Below, in pieces: positions 1 through 11,422 of a stretch of 64,000 nt of DNA. The notes beneath the pieces are model-generated. The model saw nothing but the letters and a program-made list of their open reading frames with translations. It was not told where the DNA came from and searched no databases. Source of the DNA: Excoecaria cochinchinensis. Taxonomy: Eukaryota; Streptophyta; Magnoliopsida; Malpighiales; Euphorbiaceae. A program made the position numbers and the translations under genes. Each line of letters starts with the position of its first letter. The first letter of the stretch is position 1. Location of the stretch: assembly GCA_947683425.1 (NCBI GenBank), contig CANTUQ010000077.1, positions 3,713,001-3,777,000 on the forward strand, in the 5' to 3' direction.

Positions 1-1226
1 TACACCTCCACTTCTTTATGAATCAAGTCATCAAGAATCTTAGTGGCCATCTGCTGATAAGTCGCGCCTGCATTATTTAGTCCAAAAGGCATAACTCGAT
101 AAGTAAATGTACCCCATTCAGTGATGAAGGCTATCTTAATCTGATCTACAATGCTGTTGAGGATCTGATTATATCCAGCATAGCCGTCTACAAAGCTGTA
201 CATCATGTAAGAAGCTGCACTATCTATCAAGACATCAATGTGGGGCAGAGGGAAATCGTCTTTTGGACAAGCTTTGTTCAAATCCCGATAATCCATGCAT
301 ACACGAGCTTTTTCGTCCTTTTTAGCTACAGGGACCACATTAGCTAACCACATCAGGTTCTGAACCTCAACTAGGAATTTGGCCTCAATCTGCTTATGCA
401 CTTCCTCTTTTACCTTCTATGCCCATTCTAGCCTAAGTCTTCTAAGCTTTTACTTGATCGGTTTAGACTCTGGATAAGTCGAAATTGCATGTTCAGTGAT
501 GTTTCTGTCAATCCCCCGCATGTCTTCATAGGTCCAGGCAAAGACTTTTTCATATTTTTTTAAGATTCTTTCAAATTTTAACCTCTCCTTAGGAGTTATG
601 TCAGACACAATCAAGATTGGCTTTGGGTTTTCCAAAGTCCCGAGATTAAATGAAGTTCTATTAGTTGAATTAATGTCAAAAATAGATGCATCATGTATAT
701 GATCATGTGAAATGAAATCATCAGAAACATCGCACAAGTAAGCAAAATTGTTCATTTCATTAATGAAATTGGAATTGCACAAATTATCATCATTAAAAAG
801 TTTTGGAATAAAAAGAGCATCTAAATAACTATGGTTTTCTTCATCCGTCGATGCAGATGTTGTAGCAGATAGGTCACTATTGTCTTGACTTAGGCGTGGT
901 TTTTCGACTACTTCTGGTGGAGCTTCTGGGTCTTGGATCTTAAAGTTCTGCATTAGTGCTTCAACCCCTATTTTTTCCTTCCCCTTCACCCTGGCGATAA
1001 GCAACTTGTCAGTATAAACCTCTTCCGGCGCATTTTTGGCTTCAATGTTGCTTTGGCTTATAATCTCTTCATCCCAAAAATCTTCAACTGACTTGATGGT
1101 CCCATCAGTCCAGTCAAATACGTCATTAAAAACTTCAAAGCCCGAGATAATCTGATTATTGATAAACTGAGGTTCAGTCTCTCCAAAATAAGCACAAAGG
1201 GGTGCTGCTGGCACAAAGCTCTTCAA
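1..1226 (-). pseudogene. TAT-A pol: linker and reverse transcriptase, broken
   Basis: Reads leftwards from a linker (FVPAAPLCAYFGE...) through the pre-RT segment FAWTYEDMRGID and into the RT fingers and palm (CMDYRDLNKACPKDDF, FITEWGTFTYRVMPFGL) up to the window edge at IHKEVEVY, just before the YVDD catalytic box. The linker frame 450-1226 is open and ends in a stop (TAA at 447-449) where TAT-B and TAT-E have a Gln codon, consistent with a C-to-T change. A second in-frame stop follows in the RT start. RT would copy element RNA into cDNA inside virus-like particles; this copy cannot make a full enzyme. Confidence 0.85.
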
Positions 1227-2365
1227 AATATAAGGAATGTCCGCTAACTTCTGCTTCCCTTTACTGCTTGTACCTTTATAGCCTATTCCTCTTCGGTCCT
1301 TCTGACCTTTTGTTATGATAGGTGACAGTGGCCCCGTGAATTTCCACCCAGACCCGCTCCTGGAAGAAAATGCATTTGCTTCATCATGTTTACCGCTTGG
1401 TAGCTACCCTCTAAACTTCATTCTTCATCGATTACTGACATATGAAAACCACTAAAAGGCTGTTTGGAGATTTCTAGTGCAGAAACCTGATTTTCCCTAG
1501 CAGCCCTGATAGTTATTACTTTGCCCTCATACGGTATTTTAATCATCTGATGCAGGGTAGATGGTACTAGCCCCAGCTTATGAAACCAAGGTCTTCCACG
1601 TAAAGCTGAAAAATTCACAGGGATCGATAAGACTACAAATTTTGCTTCTGTTTTAATGGGCCCAGTTTTAACTATCGCTTTAAAAGTCCTCGAGGCCTAT
1701 CTTTGGGAGTTATCATAAGCTATAATAATTAGGTCAGACCCACTCAATGTGTTTTCATCCAAACCAAAAGCCGAAAGTGCAACCAAAGGGCATACATTTA
1801 TAGAAGAGCCGTCATCAACCATCACACAGGCAGTATGCTTGCCATTGATCTGTGCTTTGATATATAATGGGCGATTGTGTTTGTGGCCCTCAGGTCGTAA
1901 ATCAGCATTAGAATAAACCAAACTTTCTCCCGAGCTCCCTTTAACTAAGTCCAGTAACTAAGATGGTGAGATAGTGATGGCAACAGTGGACTCACATAAG
2001 ACTTCTACTAACTTCTGCCTATGTGATGGGGATTGCCTCAGCTAATCCCAAATGGATATATGAGGTGTTATTTTGTTCAATTATTTCATTAACCCATCCT
2101 CCTTGGGCTCCTTTCTTGAGAGTATAGGCACTGGATCTTGAGGCCTCTCTACTTCTGGAACTACCCTGCCACTTCGAGTCACAGCACCAACCTTTTCCGT
2201 TTCGTCATCCTCTGAATCCCAAGGATTCGTCAGTTCTTCACAATCCTCACTTTCATCTCCACTCTCACTAGTGGACCAACAGTCTATAACCACCACAGGA
2301 ATCCCTTCTTTACTCATTTCACGAGCGATAGCGACATACTCGTTACCATATAGATCTTGCAACAC
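1227..2365 (-). pseudogene. TAT-A protease and G-patch-like region, broken
   Basis: The aspartic protease core is visible in 1697-1921 as ACVMVDDGSSINVCPL, the Tat version of the D-T/S-G active site, followed by AFGLDENTLSGSDL. Further on (1418-1618) comes the conserved GRPWFHKLG segment of the protease C-terminus. The upstream acidic stretch 2081-2365 carries IDCWSTSESGDESED and VTRSGRVVPE, also seen in TAT-B and TAT-E, which marks the Gag-protease join. The three open pieces lie in different frames or are separated by stops. The protease would mature the Gag-Pol polyprotein; here it is dead. Confidence 0.8.
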
Positions 2366-3782
2366 ATACCATAGACCCTATCATATACACTGGTAGGGGG
2401 ACCGCATGGTTACTAGGCTTCTTTTTCTTCTCCCTTTTCTCCAGATCTGTGATTTGCTTATTGTCAATGAGGTCCTAGATTTTGTTTCTCAAAGTTCTAC
2501 AGAAGTTGGTTAGATACCATGTGTGTTGATGATAAGCACAAAAATGATCACTCCTATGTCCTGGCTGACCCTGGTTTCTAGCTAGCCTTGTCTCTAAAGG
2601 TCTTAGCTGCCCTTCTTTCATTAACCTCTCCAAAACCCAAGATAGGGGCCGGCCCAAATTCGAGTAATACCTTTGGCCCTGGTTAGATTCTGTGGCCAAG
2701 ACCTCAGCTGTTCTGCCAGTCTTATTACTACTACTACTTCCAGCGCCAGCTGATCTATTCCCTGATTGATTCCCAAAATTCTTCCTAACAAAGCTATCTT
2801 GGCTTGCCTTCTTCATTAAATACTCCCCTTCTGCTTTGATAGATATATCCTTTAAAGATTCCCAATCTCGGAGCCCCTTTATCTTTAACCCCTCTTTTAG
2901 GTATGGACTCGCATTTCAAATGAATAACCGAATCTGATCTGGGGTGTTCGGCTTCCTCCTCATCTCTATCACCCAGTTTCTCCACCGAGTAAGATACTCA
3001 TGGAAAGACTCATTAGGCCTTTGTTGAAATAGCTCTAAATCTTTTAAGGTAACCTCCATCTGGGTGCTACAATCATATTATTTAAGGAACTCTTCAGTTA
3101 ACAAGTCCCAATCTTCTCTTGCCCTTCTATCTAAGTTGTGGTACCAGTCTACAGCAGGCCCAGTCAAGCTGAGCCAGAAATATTCCACATTTTATCTCTT
3201 AGGAAGCATAGTTCCTTGCATCACAAGCGTATACTACTTGATATTAGCAGACGGATCTGAGGTGCCATCAAACTTGGGTAGGTTAAGCATTTTAAACCTC
3301 TGAGGAAGCATCTCCTCATCATCCAAATCCCTATCTTCGGGGCTTATCCCCTTCCCAGCAGACAATAAACGGGCCATCGCCTCCACTCTTTCTTCTATCT
3401 TTTTCAGGGCAGCATCCTCCTTAGGAGGTCTAGCTCTTACTGATATGGATTCCTCATGCTCATCCTCTACAAAATCCTCTTCAGGCCTATGCTCCCCAAA
3501 TCTTCTAGGCTAAATATTTGCAAGAGGTCTATGCTCAACAGTAGGAGGTGGCTCTATAACTGCTGCCGGGGGTGCCTCCCTGATCGAAATCTACTCGGCC
3601 TGTCCTCCAGCAGGGGCGGCAGGTTGCTGGCCCGCTGGCGGTACTAGAGCAGCAGTTAAGTTGCCCATCATTGCCATCATTCTACGCTCAAACTCCTTAA
3701 ATCTGCGCTCCATTTCTTGGGCCCTTCGGTCTATCTCTTCAGTGACCATAGCCCGAGTGGCATTTAATTCTGGGTTGGCCAT
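2366..3782 (-). pseudogene. TAT-A gag, broken
   Basis: Begins at an ATG (3780-3782) giving MANPELNATRAMVTEEIDRR; an Arg/Met-rich coiled segment EMERRFKEFERRMMAMMGNL follows, homologous to VGRRMEEFEARMMAMMGNL in TAT-B. The frame stops at 3588-3590. The rest of capsid can be followed in broken frames (KFDGTSDPSANI, DWYHNLDRRAREDWDLLTEEF, SFHEYLTRWRNW). The C-terminal part (2475-2816) has the Ser-rich GNRSAGAGSSSS linker, GRPLSWVLERLMKEGQ and the knuckle region CAYHQHTWYLTNFC, where the Gly-His of the canonical knuckle is altered. Gag would form the virus-like particle and package RNA. An upstream Ser/acidic stretch aligned in TAT-B and TAT-E hints that coding may start before this ATG. Confidence 0.85.
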
Positions 3783-4701
3783 ATCCAGTGATAATTCTGA
3801 AGATGAGGATTCGGTGCTATCTAAAAGTGACTCTGAACCCCAATACGCGACTCGCTTTACTGACTCGAAGAATGGGTTTCTCCTTACCAGTCGCCGTCTG
3901 GACCCCTAGACCATTGATTCATACCTATGATGGCTGAAAGATTCAGATTGTTAGCATGATCCATGAATGACATTAAAAATGCATGGTCGTATTGATGCAG
4001 TATAGACAACCACATGCAAGCAAATAGATCCTTCCAACCTTATTACTCCCACACATGAGGTAGTGCGGTCTCTTTCCTAGGTGGGATTGACCCATGGGTT
4101 AGCGGGGAACCCAATGGGCGTATATGGTGCATGGCGAGAAACCAGCAGCATAATACTCTTAATTTAAAAGCACATGCATATGGGTTTTGGCCATTATATA
4201 TTTCGACCATTAAAACAGACTAAAATGGGCCCTACCGAGCCATGAGAGCCTTTAATGAGTGTCCAATTAATATGTTTGAATTGGCTCGATATATAAGGGC
4301 CCACGTAATAAGCATCATATTAAGGAGCATATTACCTAGTGTAAGTTTCTATTGCCATTACATGAGCTTTGGTCGTGGGTGTTGTAACTTTAAGTCTACC
4401 CAAGCATGGTCCCTGCCAATGGGTCTAGCTCATCACGAGCATAGCGACCAATCGGGTCTCCATTTGACATACCATTTGATGGTACAAGGCTTGGGCTGGT
4501 GATTATCCCTAGCACTTCCCTACAATGAGTGAAAGTAGGGTCGTGTTTTAGGAACGCACCAGGATAAAATGAGGGACCAACTAGCATAATTCTAAGGCTC
4601 TAGTGGATGCAATGCAATTTTTGAGTAAAAATAGAATTTTTGATTCTTAACAACTCAATTATAATTTTAACTTAATTCACTTTTGAAGCGAAGTTTCGAT
4701 C
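3783..4701 (-). other. TAT-A 5' leader between primer site and gag
   Basis: About 0.9 kb without a long frame. It is recognisably the same sequence as the leaders of TAT-C (25546-26379), TAT-B (28143-29060) and TAT-E (49513-50343); for example AAGGCTTGGGCTGGTGATTA near 4490-4505 and AAGCATGGTCCCTGCCAATG near 4402-4421 recur in the others with small changes. Such leaders usually hold packaging and dimerisation signals; that role here is inference. Confidence 0.7.
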
Positions 4702-4720
4702 ATCCCCTGTGGAGTCGCCA
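4702..4720 (-). promoter_or_regulatory. TAT-A primer binding site (tRNA-Arg)
   Basis: Minus-strand reading TGGCGACTCCACAGGGGA one base inside the 5' LTR end. It is complementary, with one mismatch, to the 3' end of plant tRNA-Arg as I recall it (acceptor GGAGTCG plus CCA). Tat/Ogre elements are known to use tRNA-Arg. Confidence 0.8.
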
Positions 4721-6701
4721 CTGTGACGCGCGCGGCCCGGATCCCGACCTGCTTTGAGGGTCTAAGATGGGTTACCGTCTTATTGATCTTGGGTAACATG
4801 AGATATTTTGGAATCCCCTACCCAATAGAACATTGGGAGGTTCATCTAATCCTATGAACCTTTAGGCACCTTTGAGGTATTTTGGAGTCGCCACCCAATT
4901 TACGAGAAATTGGGAAAGGTCATCTAACCTCGGGGGTCTTAAACTAGAGAAGGTGTTTGAAACTTCACTCTTATTAATGCATTAAGTTAAGTTTATAAAT
5001 GAGTTTTTAAGAAATCAAAATTCCATCTCTCATCTCATGCAATCATGCAATAAATTTAAAGTGCATTTCAATCATATTGGAAAGCAGTAAATAAAGCGAT
5101 AAGAAAGCGGTAAATTACAAGCGAAAAATATGGGACAGAACAATCCCTCAAAATAAAGAAAGCGTAAATAAATAAAAGAATAAAACTTGCCCCAAAATTA
5201 ATTACAAGGGCCCAAAATGAATAAATAACTAAATACATGAAAACAATAATAAAATAATATACATCATACATAAATCGAGACATTTATTGGTGTTTAGGAA
5301 CATTAGTTCCCTTTTAGTAACTCAAAAATTGGAGAACTATTTTGGGCATTTATTGAAAAAGCCGGGATGAGTGATCCTATTTTATGAAAGTTAATTCTCC
5401 TTTTGAAAATGATATTTTATTGGGCGAAATTAGGACCTTGGTCTTATTTTATTAATAACAATCCCGATTTTAATTATCATAAAGATATGATTTTCTATAA
5501 TATAAACGAACTTAAAATACCTTTTACACATAACATAAAACAATAAAATAAAGAAAATACAACAATTAGAAATGCAAACCCAAATTCTGAAGGTCTTTAA
5601 TTTCTTAATCCTCCGGCCTGCTCAGAAATATAACTCACGATGAAATAAATAAGTTTTATGGACAATAAAAGCAAGTAAGAATGTTAGCAAATTAGGTCAA
5701 ATTAATAAAGCATGATATAACCAGACAACCAATAAAATAATATAATAATCAATTAAACTAATTAAATATAAACAATCAATTAAATTAATTAAATATAAAC
5801 CAATATCAATAGTTGCATTAAGAAAATAGGTTGAGTAATCATTGAAAATTAATCAAATAAGTAATAACAAGTCAGAATCAAATAGTAACGAAAAATTGAT
5901 ATTAATTAGTTTATAAACCATGTTCATGCATCATGCAAATAAATTAATCTAAGTTACTATTATTTGTGATAAACACATTAATATATGCACGAATAAATAA
6001 TGGCAACACACAGATTAATTACAAAAAGCAAATAATAAATAACTTAATAACTAGATCAATTATTAAGTTAATTGTTAATAATAAATCGCAACACACAAGT
6101 AACTAATGAACAATATAGCAATATCAAAGAACAAATTGGTAGTAGCGATAAACAGAATAATAAGAAGCAACAGTGAAAAGCTTTAACAATATACAATAGC
6201 AAGATTAATAATAAACAATAATGAATGAATTATAAAACATAATCAGATTAACAACAAATGTTAATGATAAACAACAAATAACAGAATAATAATGAACAGA
6301 TTGACAAAAATCAACAATGGAAGTATATACAGTATGTACAATGGAGGAAGCACAAATGAATGACTGTGAATAAAAGAGAAAGAAAGAATTGATTTAACCC
6401 AGATATTTACCCTCAAAGATCTAATATTTGCAGCAAAAACAAGAAGATGATTAGTTTCCTGTCCCTTTGCTTGAAAAGAGAATTAAAAATAACTGTTTCA
6501 AAATTGTTTGAAGAAAATCTGTTCAAGAGAATTGAGTCTTAAACACAAATAATCAATTTATTTGGCTCAAGAACAATCTCAGAATCAATTGGAAAAGAAA
6601 ATTGTTTTGCTCTCAAAAAAAAACTTTCTTCTATGAATGCCTAGTTTTTCTTTTTTTTTTTTTCTGCCGTTTTAACCCCCTGTTATTCCTCTAACTTTTC
6701 T

Positions 6702-6708
6702 TTTTATA
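6702..6708 (-). promoter_or_regulatory. Putative TATA box of TAT-A LTR
   Basis: Minus-strand TATAAAA in the context GGTATAAAAAG, about 660 bases from the LTR 5' end and just downstream of the GC-rich island. Transcription would start roughly 30 bases further on, making the island part of U3. Judged by motif and position only. Confidence 0.5.
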
Positions 6709-6769
6709 CCCTCTTGAGAAAATTAGGTTTCTCAAAAGACACTTTATCTCTTAAAAACCTTAATTACAG

Positions 6770-7230
6770 GCGTACTGGTGAAGATGGCGACGTGCGTCAT
6801 GTGCCTCTACGCAAGAGCCCGCATGCTGCCTGCGCAACATGCGGTTCCTGTACGGGAGGCGCATGTCTCCTGCACGACATGCGGCCCTAGGCAAGAGCCT
6901 CGTGTCTCCGGTGCGACATGTGGCCCAGAGCAGGAGCCTTGTCTCACCTGTGCGACATCCGGTGCCGCTTGCACGGCATGCAGCCATGTGCAGGGGGCTG
7001 CATGACTCGCAGGGCGACGTATGGACCCGTGTAGGGGCCGCATGTCGCCCGCGCGACATTTGCCCTTGCACGGGAGGGCCGCATGTCATGCAAAAGCGGG
7101 TCCGTGCAGGGGCCGCATGCTGGGTGCAGGCACTGCCTCGCGCACAAGTGCCGCAGCTCGAGGGTACCGCCCACAGGCGCATGCTGCTAGCAGAAGCTGC
7201 TCCGCGAGCCACGCACAGGTCACCGAAAAC
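6770..7230. repeat. GC-rich island in TAT-A LTR U3
   Basis: A 460-base GC-rich block in an A+T-rich LTR, made of imperfect repeats of a roughly 40-base unit around GCGACATGCGGCCC/GCATGTCGC-like words (for example near 6850, 6880, 6920, 7045, 7090). Many frames on both strands stay open only because of composition. The block occupies the same LTR position as unrelated GC islands in TAT-B, TAT-E and S4. Confidence 0.75.
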
Positions 7231-7365
7231 CCGAAAAAAATAATTATTTTTAAAAAAAGGTTTCGACAAGGAAATCATCACTTTTAACCATTTTACTCAT
7301 AAACAAGTATCATTTTAATCATTGGGTAACCTTGGTCTGGGCTGCCTCAAGACCCGGTGTCTATA

Positions 7366-8413
7366 GTGGCCGAATATGTTCATTAGGATTTACTCAAAAT
7401 CTTGCTTCCTTTTTACAAAATAACTTCATAAACATACTCTACACATCTAAAAATACCCTTAGGAACCTTTAAATCAAAATATAGAACCCTAAATCACTTA
7501 CCTCATTTTTGAGACTTAACCTTTATTAGTTAATTTTTCCTACTTCTAACCCACCAAATGGACTCAAATCACCATCACTATGTTGTAGAGGAGTTAAACT
7601 TTGCTCATGAGGCTAAGATTTGAGGAGTGGTGAAGAGAAAATGGAAGAAAAATGGAGTAGAAAAGAGAAAGAACCATTTGTCCTATATAAGGGAGGAGAG
7701 AGGCGGTTTCTCTAGGGAAATTTCTAGAGAAATCTGGTCTTAAGGGGTATTTATAGGTGTAATTTGAACCGAACCGGTTTGAACCAAAATTTCAGTTTTT
7801 CAGCAATTTTCCACTGTTTCAAGGCATCTATGTGTTCCTCAACTTATTTTCACTCCCAAATAATTCCATAGTTCTTAAAACATCAATTATAGCCTCCCTG
7901 CAAAATTTTAGCTCAATCGGAGTTCATTTGGGACCCGGTTCACCTAAACCGGTCCGGTTCGATTCAGTTCAGTTCAGCCATAAAACACCATTCTGAAACT
8001 ATCAAAAATTACTAAAAATTATTTTAAGCTTGTACATTTCCCACATTACACCCTTTTGAGCTCAAAAACTATTTCTAAAAATTCTATTAAACTTCGGTCA
8101 AACTTCGGTTCAATTGGACTGAACCTAAGGGCAACTTCAGAATGACTTTCGGAGACCTATTTGACTCAGTTTTCACTCCAAATTATACCACCAGACTCCT
8201 TATCACTTACATTTTCCAATGGTCCAATAAAATATTTTTCACTACTGGCTTCCCGGGAGGTTACCCATCAGGAGCTTCTCTAGCCAGAGCACGTTTAACC
8301 TTTCTCCTCTATTGTCTTTTAGGGCACATTCACTGATATTTTCACACGAGATTCACACTATAAACTCTACAGATTTCACTAATCACTACAGACCCTGTAT
8401 TCAGGCCATTACA
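7366..8413 (-). repeat. T1: chromovirus LTR fragment (S3/S5 family)
   Basis: On the minus strand it begins at 8413 with TGTAATGGCCTGAATACAGG and runs to 7366, where TAT-A interrupts it; the rest must lie left of the window. It is the same family as S3: both have TGTAATGGCC starts, a TATA box 580-660 bases in, and AACCGGTCCGGTT-like words (7945-7960 here, 22929-22936 in S3). It lies inside the integrase of TAT-C. The right flank TAATC is one half of a target duplication whose other half is outside. Confidence 0.75.
7748..7755 (-). promoter_or_regulatory. Putative TATA box in T1 LTR
   Basis: Minus-strand TATAAATA in the context CACCTATAAATACCCC, about 660 bases from the LTR start. A second A+T-rich word (TTATATAGG, 7681-7690) lies downstream. 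Confidence 0.45.
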
Positions 8414-9084
8414 TAATCAATGGCACAATATACCTATGCCCACTTGAAGCTATTGGATGTATCTCTCCTATGATATCAATTCCTCAAGTTGCGAATGGCC
8501 ATGAAGATGTAAGGTTGCACAACTCTGAGACCGGCAAGCATCTTAAGTCTTCATAGTGTTGGCACAGATGGCACTGCTTTATATATCTAAAACAATCTGT
8601 GTTCATTGTGAGCCAGGAGAACCCTTAGCGCATGGTCTTCTTTGCAAATGTTAAACTGTTCATATGAGCACCACAAACCCCAGCATGTGTTTGCTCTATA
8701 ACTTTCTTGGCTTCTTTCACATCTAGGCACCATGACTGCATATCGTCGGGTTGTCTTTTGTACAATACTCTATCCACACTGATGAACTGGGTGGATAGCT
8801 TACGAATCATCCTTTGATCCTTCTTAGTAGCTTCTTCAAGGAATATTGTTCTCTCCAAGTAATTCTAAACATCGTAATACCACGGCTTCCCATCAGTAGT
8901 CTAAATATCCATCACCAGCTCGGTTTCAAAACATGGCTTGTCTAAACTGGCTATCAGTACTAGCTTCATAACCACCCCTTTCAAATTTCCCATATGGATA
9001 CTAAAGTAGCGAGGGCATCTGTCAACTGATTCTTATCCCTAGGCACGTAACCAAAAGTGCAGACCTCGAACTAACTACTTAATG
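8414..9084 (-). pseudogene. TAT-C integrase N-terminus and preceding linker
   Basis: Reading leftwards: the end of the second RNase H (RDKNQLTDALATL), a linker with ERTIFLEEATKKDQRMIRKLSTQF (8625-8858), the integrase zinc-finger part (HAGVCGAHMNSL...), then GIDIIGEIHPIA with the first catalytic Asp of the integrase core near 8460. The remainder of the core lies beyond the T1 insertion. Stops and indels interrupt it. The frame continues from 15820 once the S2 solo LTR is set aside. Confidence 0.8.
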
Positions 9085-10368
9085 TGTAATAACCCAAAAC
9101 GGGCATAGTCGGATTTGGCACGCTAAGTCGGGATTTCAAGGGTAATTCGGTAATTTGTGCATTTGGAATTTGAGTTTTTGAGGACCCAGTTGAAAAGATA
9201 ATTTAAGTTATTAAGGAAGGAATTGTGTTAGTGAGTGAAGTGTAACTTGCCAAGTATAAAAAGGGAATTGCTAAGGATTTATGTCACACCCCGTTTGCCC
9301 CCTAGTAGTATGAGCCATATTTGTGCATGTGCATTGTGTGAGTTTTGACATGTATTAAGGGCATTTTGGGTAGAAATGTATATTTTAAGAGTTTTGTTAG
9401 CATGTGGGTGCATGTGTGGTGTTAGGGTGTGAATTAGTTGGGTTGCACTTGGGTGTGCTTACTCATATGTTTGTAGAGTGTGTTCTTGGGGCTGTGTTTG
9501 TGTGTGGTTGCTCATACCACAGTAGGGTGTGTTTTAGTACGGTGTTCTTTGTGTGTCCATGATGTATGTTTGTAGTGTGTGAGTGGTTGATTTCCACCAC
9601 TAGAGAGATGCCATGTGTCTAGGGTTTGAGTGAGGGTAAGTAAAAGGAGGAAAGGAAAATAGGAAATCAGATTTTCCTATCCCTTTTCCCATTCCTCTCC
9701 TCCCTCTACTGCTCTTCTTCCTCTTCTTCACTCTCTAGTTGCCCTAGCTTGGATTCAAGCTCTTGGTAGTGGGAATTGATCACACCTTGCATTTAATTAG
9801 TAAGTTTTCTGCATTTTCCATCTCCTTCTTCCTCTTCTTCATCTTTCTTCTTCAAATTTTCTGGGTTGGATCTAAGTTAGAGTTTTGTGTTTGTGTGTTT
9901 TTGTGGTTTGATGTTTAGTTGAGCCTCCTCGTGAGCCAAAGAGCAAATAGAAGGTTAGTTCTAGTGGAGCTCATTAATTTGGAGCTAAGGATTTCAAGGT
10001 TTGGGTATTTGTGTTTTATGCATTGTTGGCAATTTATAATTTGGATGAAATTCTGGAAATTTTTGATGTTTTTATTGGTTATTATGTTATGGGTTTTGAT
10101 TTCTATTGTTCATGAAACCTTGATGGTGAGTTATTGAACCAAATGTGAGATTATGGAGTTGTGGTATGAATAGTGATGAGATTGATTATGTAAATTGATG
10201 TTGTTCTTTGAATTCATGAGTAGGATTTGTTTATGGCATGATTTATTGATGTTTGATTGGTTTAATATTATTATTGGAGTGAGGATATTTTGGTTGAAGT
10301 GAGAGTTTTGGGATTTTGGCTTGAATGATCTTGAAAATTGCTCTTGGGTATCGCATCTGGGCATGGGC

Positions 10369-10689
10369 CACGGTGGCAACCAATCTGGTTACCACCGTGA
10401 GGCACGCACCAGATGCATTTTGCCGTGAGTTTGGATATGTCACAGTGGCAACCAACTTGGTTACCACCGTGAGGTGTCCAGACTTTTGCTTCTGACTTGA
10501 GCAGTGGGTATGTCACGGTGGCAACCTAATTAGTTACCACCGTGAGGTACCCCAAAAGTGCATTCTGTTTTGGGGTCTGGGTATGTCACGGTGACAACCA
10601 GATGGGTTACCACCGTGAGGTACCTCAGACTTGCATTCTGCCGAGATCCTTGGTATGTCACGGTGGCAACCAATCTGGTTACCACCGTG
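10369..10689 (+). repeat. Five-copy hairpin array, period 72-73 bases
   Basis: Units start at 10369, 10441, 10514, 10587 and 10659. Each is 31 bases: a 5' arm CACGGTGGCAACC, a short loop and a 3' arm GGTTACCACCGTG, giving a 12-13 base stem with one mismatch. The roughly 41-base spacers also resemble each other (GCATTTTGCCGTGAG-like words), so the whole 72-base unit is tandemly repeated. It lies in the transcribed half of S1 if the usual LTR layout applies. Confidence 0.9.
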
Positions 10690-10959
10690 ACCTACCCTAT
10701 TTTTGCATTAAAATCTTAGTTGTTTTACATGATTCAGGGTTGTTAAATTATGGATTTTTGCACACATTGTCTCTTAATATGAGCTGTATACTAGTGAGAT
10801 GGATGATATTTGCATGCACTAATTATTCAAGGTATGTAAGTTCTTTGCTTGTTATAATTGAACTATGGATGTTAACTGTGTATTTTAGCTTGCGAGTGAA
10901 TTAAGTGGATAGTTAGGCATGCCTAATAGAGTCTTATAGCTGCAGCCTCAGTTCAGTTT

Positions 10960-11120
10960 GGACCCCGATCAGGTCCCGTTTGGTTCCTCGCGAACCCTCC
11001 AATGTGTTTGGATCTTGTTTAAGGTCCCTCAATAAAACGATTTGCAAATGATAAAGTAATTTGGTTTTCGATTCGTACCCGTAAGGTACTGTCTGTAATC
11101 GGCTCGTACCCGTAAAGTAC
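10960..11120 (+). repeat. Short-hairpin series in S1 LTR
   Basis: Consecutive inverted repeats: GGACC/GGTCC (10960-10976), GGTTC/GAACC (10982-10996), GGATCTT/AAGGTCC (11010-11027, one G-T pair), GTACC/GGTAC (11075-11089), GTACC/AGTAC (11106-11120, one mismatch). The order matches S2 and the CHR-D LTRs. Confidence 0.8.
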
Positions 11121-11381
11121 TGTCCGTTCACTCGTTATCCACTACCTTGAGTCAGCAGGTGCTTTACTGTTTGGAATTGTTTTGATACTTATGAGCATGT
11201 TTTATCCGAATATGTTTATTAATGTGATATTATGAAGACAGTTAGGTTATATCAAATGTATGACTCTACATGTTCATATGTTCATACTCTTATCTAATGC
11301 GTATTTCTGACTATGCCATATGTATGTGTTTTCTTAACGACCATTGTGAATGGCCATCCATTTGATTTGTGTGTTTCCCCA

Positions 11382-11422
11382 CTAAGCATTTATCGCTTAG
11401 CACGGTGTGTTTACCCGTGCAG
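11382..11422 (+). promoter_or_regulatory. Conserved hairpin and acceptor-like CAG in S1
   Basis: CTAAGC/GCTTAG (11382-11400) then a pyrimidine-containing stretch ending GTGCAG before GTGCGG. The same arrangement is in S2 (15388-15427) and CHR-D. It could be a transcript-processing signal such as a 3' splice site; function is inferred only. Confidence 0.5.

Larger units (their letters stand above)
1..7365 (-). mobile_element. TAT-A: partial Tat-lineage Ty3/gypsy retrotransposon
   Basis: On the minus strand the order is 5' LTR (4722-7365), tRNA-Arg primer site, leader, gag, protease, G-patch-like stretch and reverse transcriptase; the window edge cuts it just before the YVDD motif. RNase H, integrase and 3' LTR must lie to the left. 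Gag and pol are broken by several stops and frameshifts, so it is a decayed copy. The right flank is a chromovirus LTR (T1), so TAT-A inserted into that LTR. The target duplication cannot be tested because the left end is outside. The lineage call rests on close protein similarity to TAT-B and TAT-E, which show the second RNase H typical of Tat elements. Confidence 0.9.
4722..7365 (-). repeat. TAT-A 5' LTR
   Basis: A 2644-base LTR on the minus strand. Its 5' end (7365) reads TATAGACACCGGGTCTTG, a one-base variant of the family start TGTAGACACCGGGTC; its 3' end at 4722 reads GCGCGCGTCACA. It contains a GC-rich island (6770-7230), a TATA box (6702-6708), an A+T-rich middle, and U5 hairpins (CCCAAT/ATTGGG at 4820-4836; an eight-base stem at 4894-4914) next to a copy of the primer-site core (4883-4893). 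No coding sequence; frames in the GC island are compositional. Confidence 0.88.

Noticed and set aside
6760..7287. Several overlapping open frames on both strands (up to 173 codons) in the TAT-A GC island
   Set aside because: Long frames in three or more registers at once reflect GC-rich repeats with few stop codons. The products are Cys/Arg/Ala-rich, match no family I recognise, and the block lies in an LTR U3.
10369..10689. Regularly spaced repeats resembling a CRISPR array
   Set aside because: Spacers are themselves repeated, no cas genes exist, and the sequence is inside a plant LTR with a target duplication.
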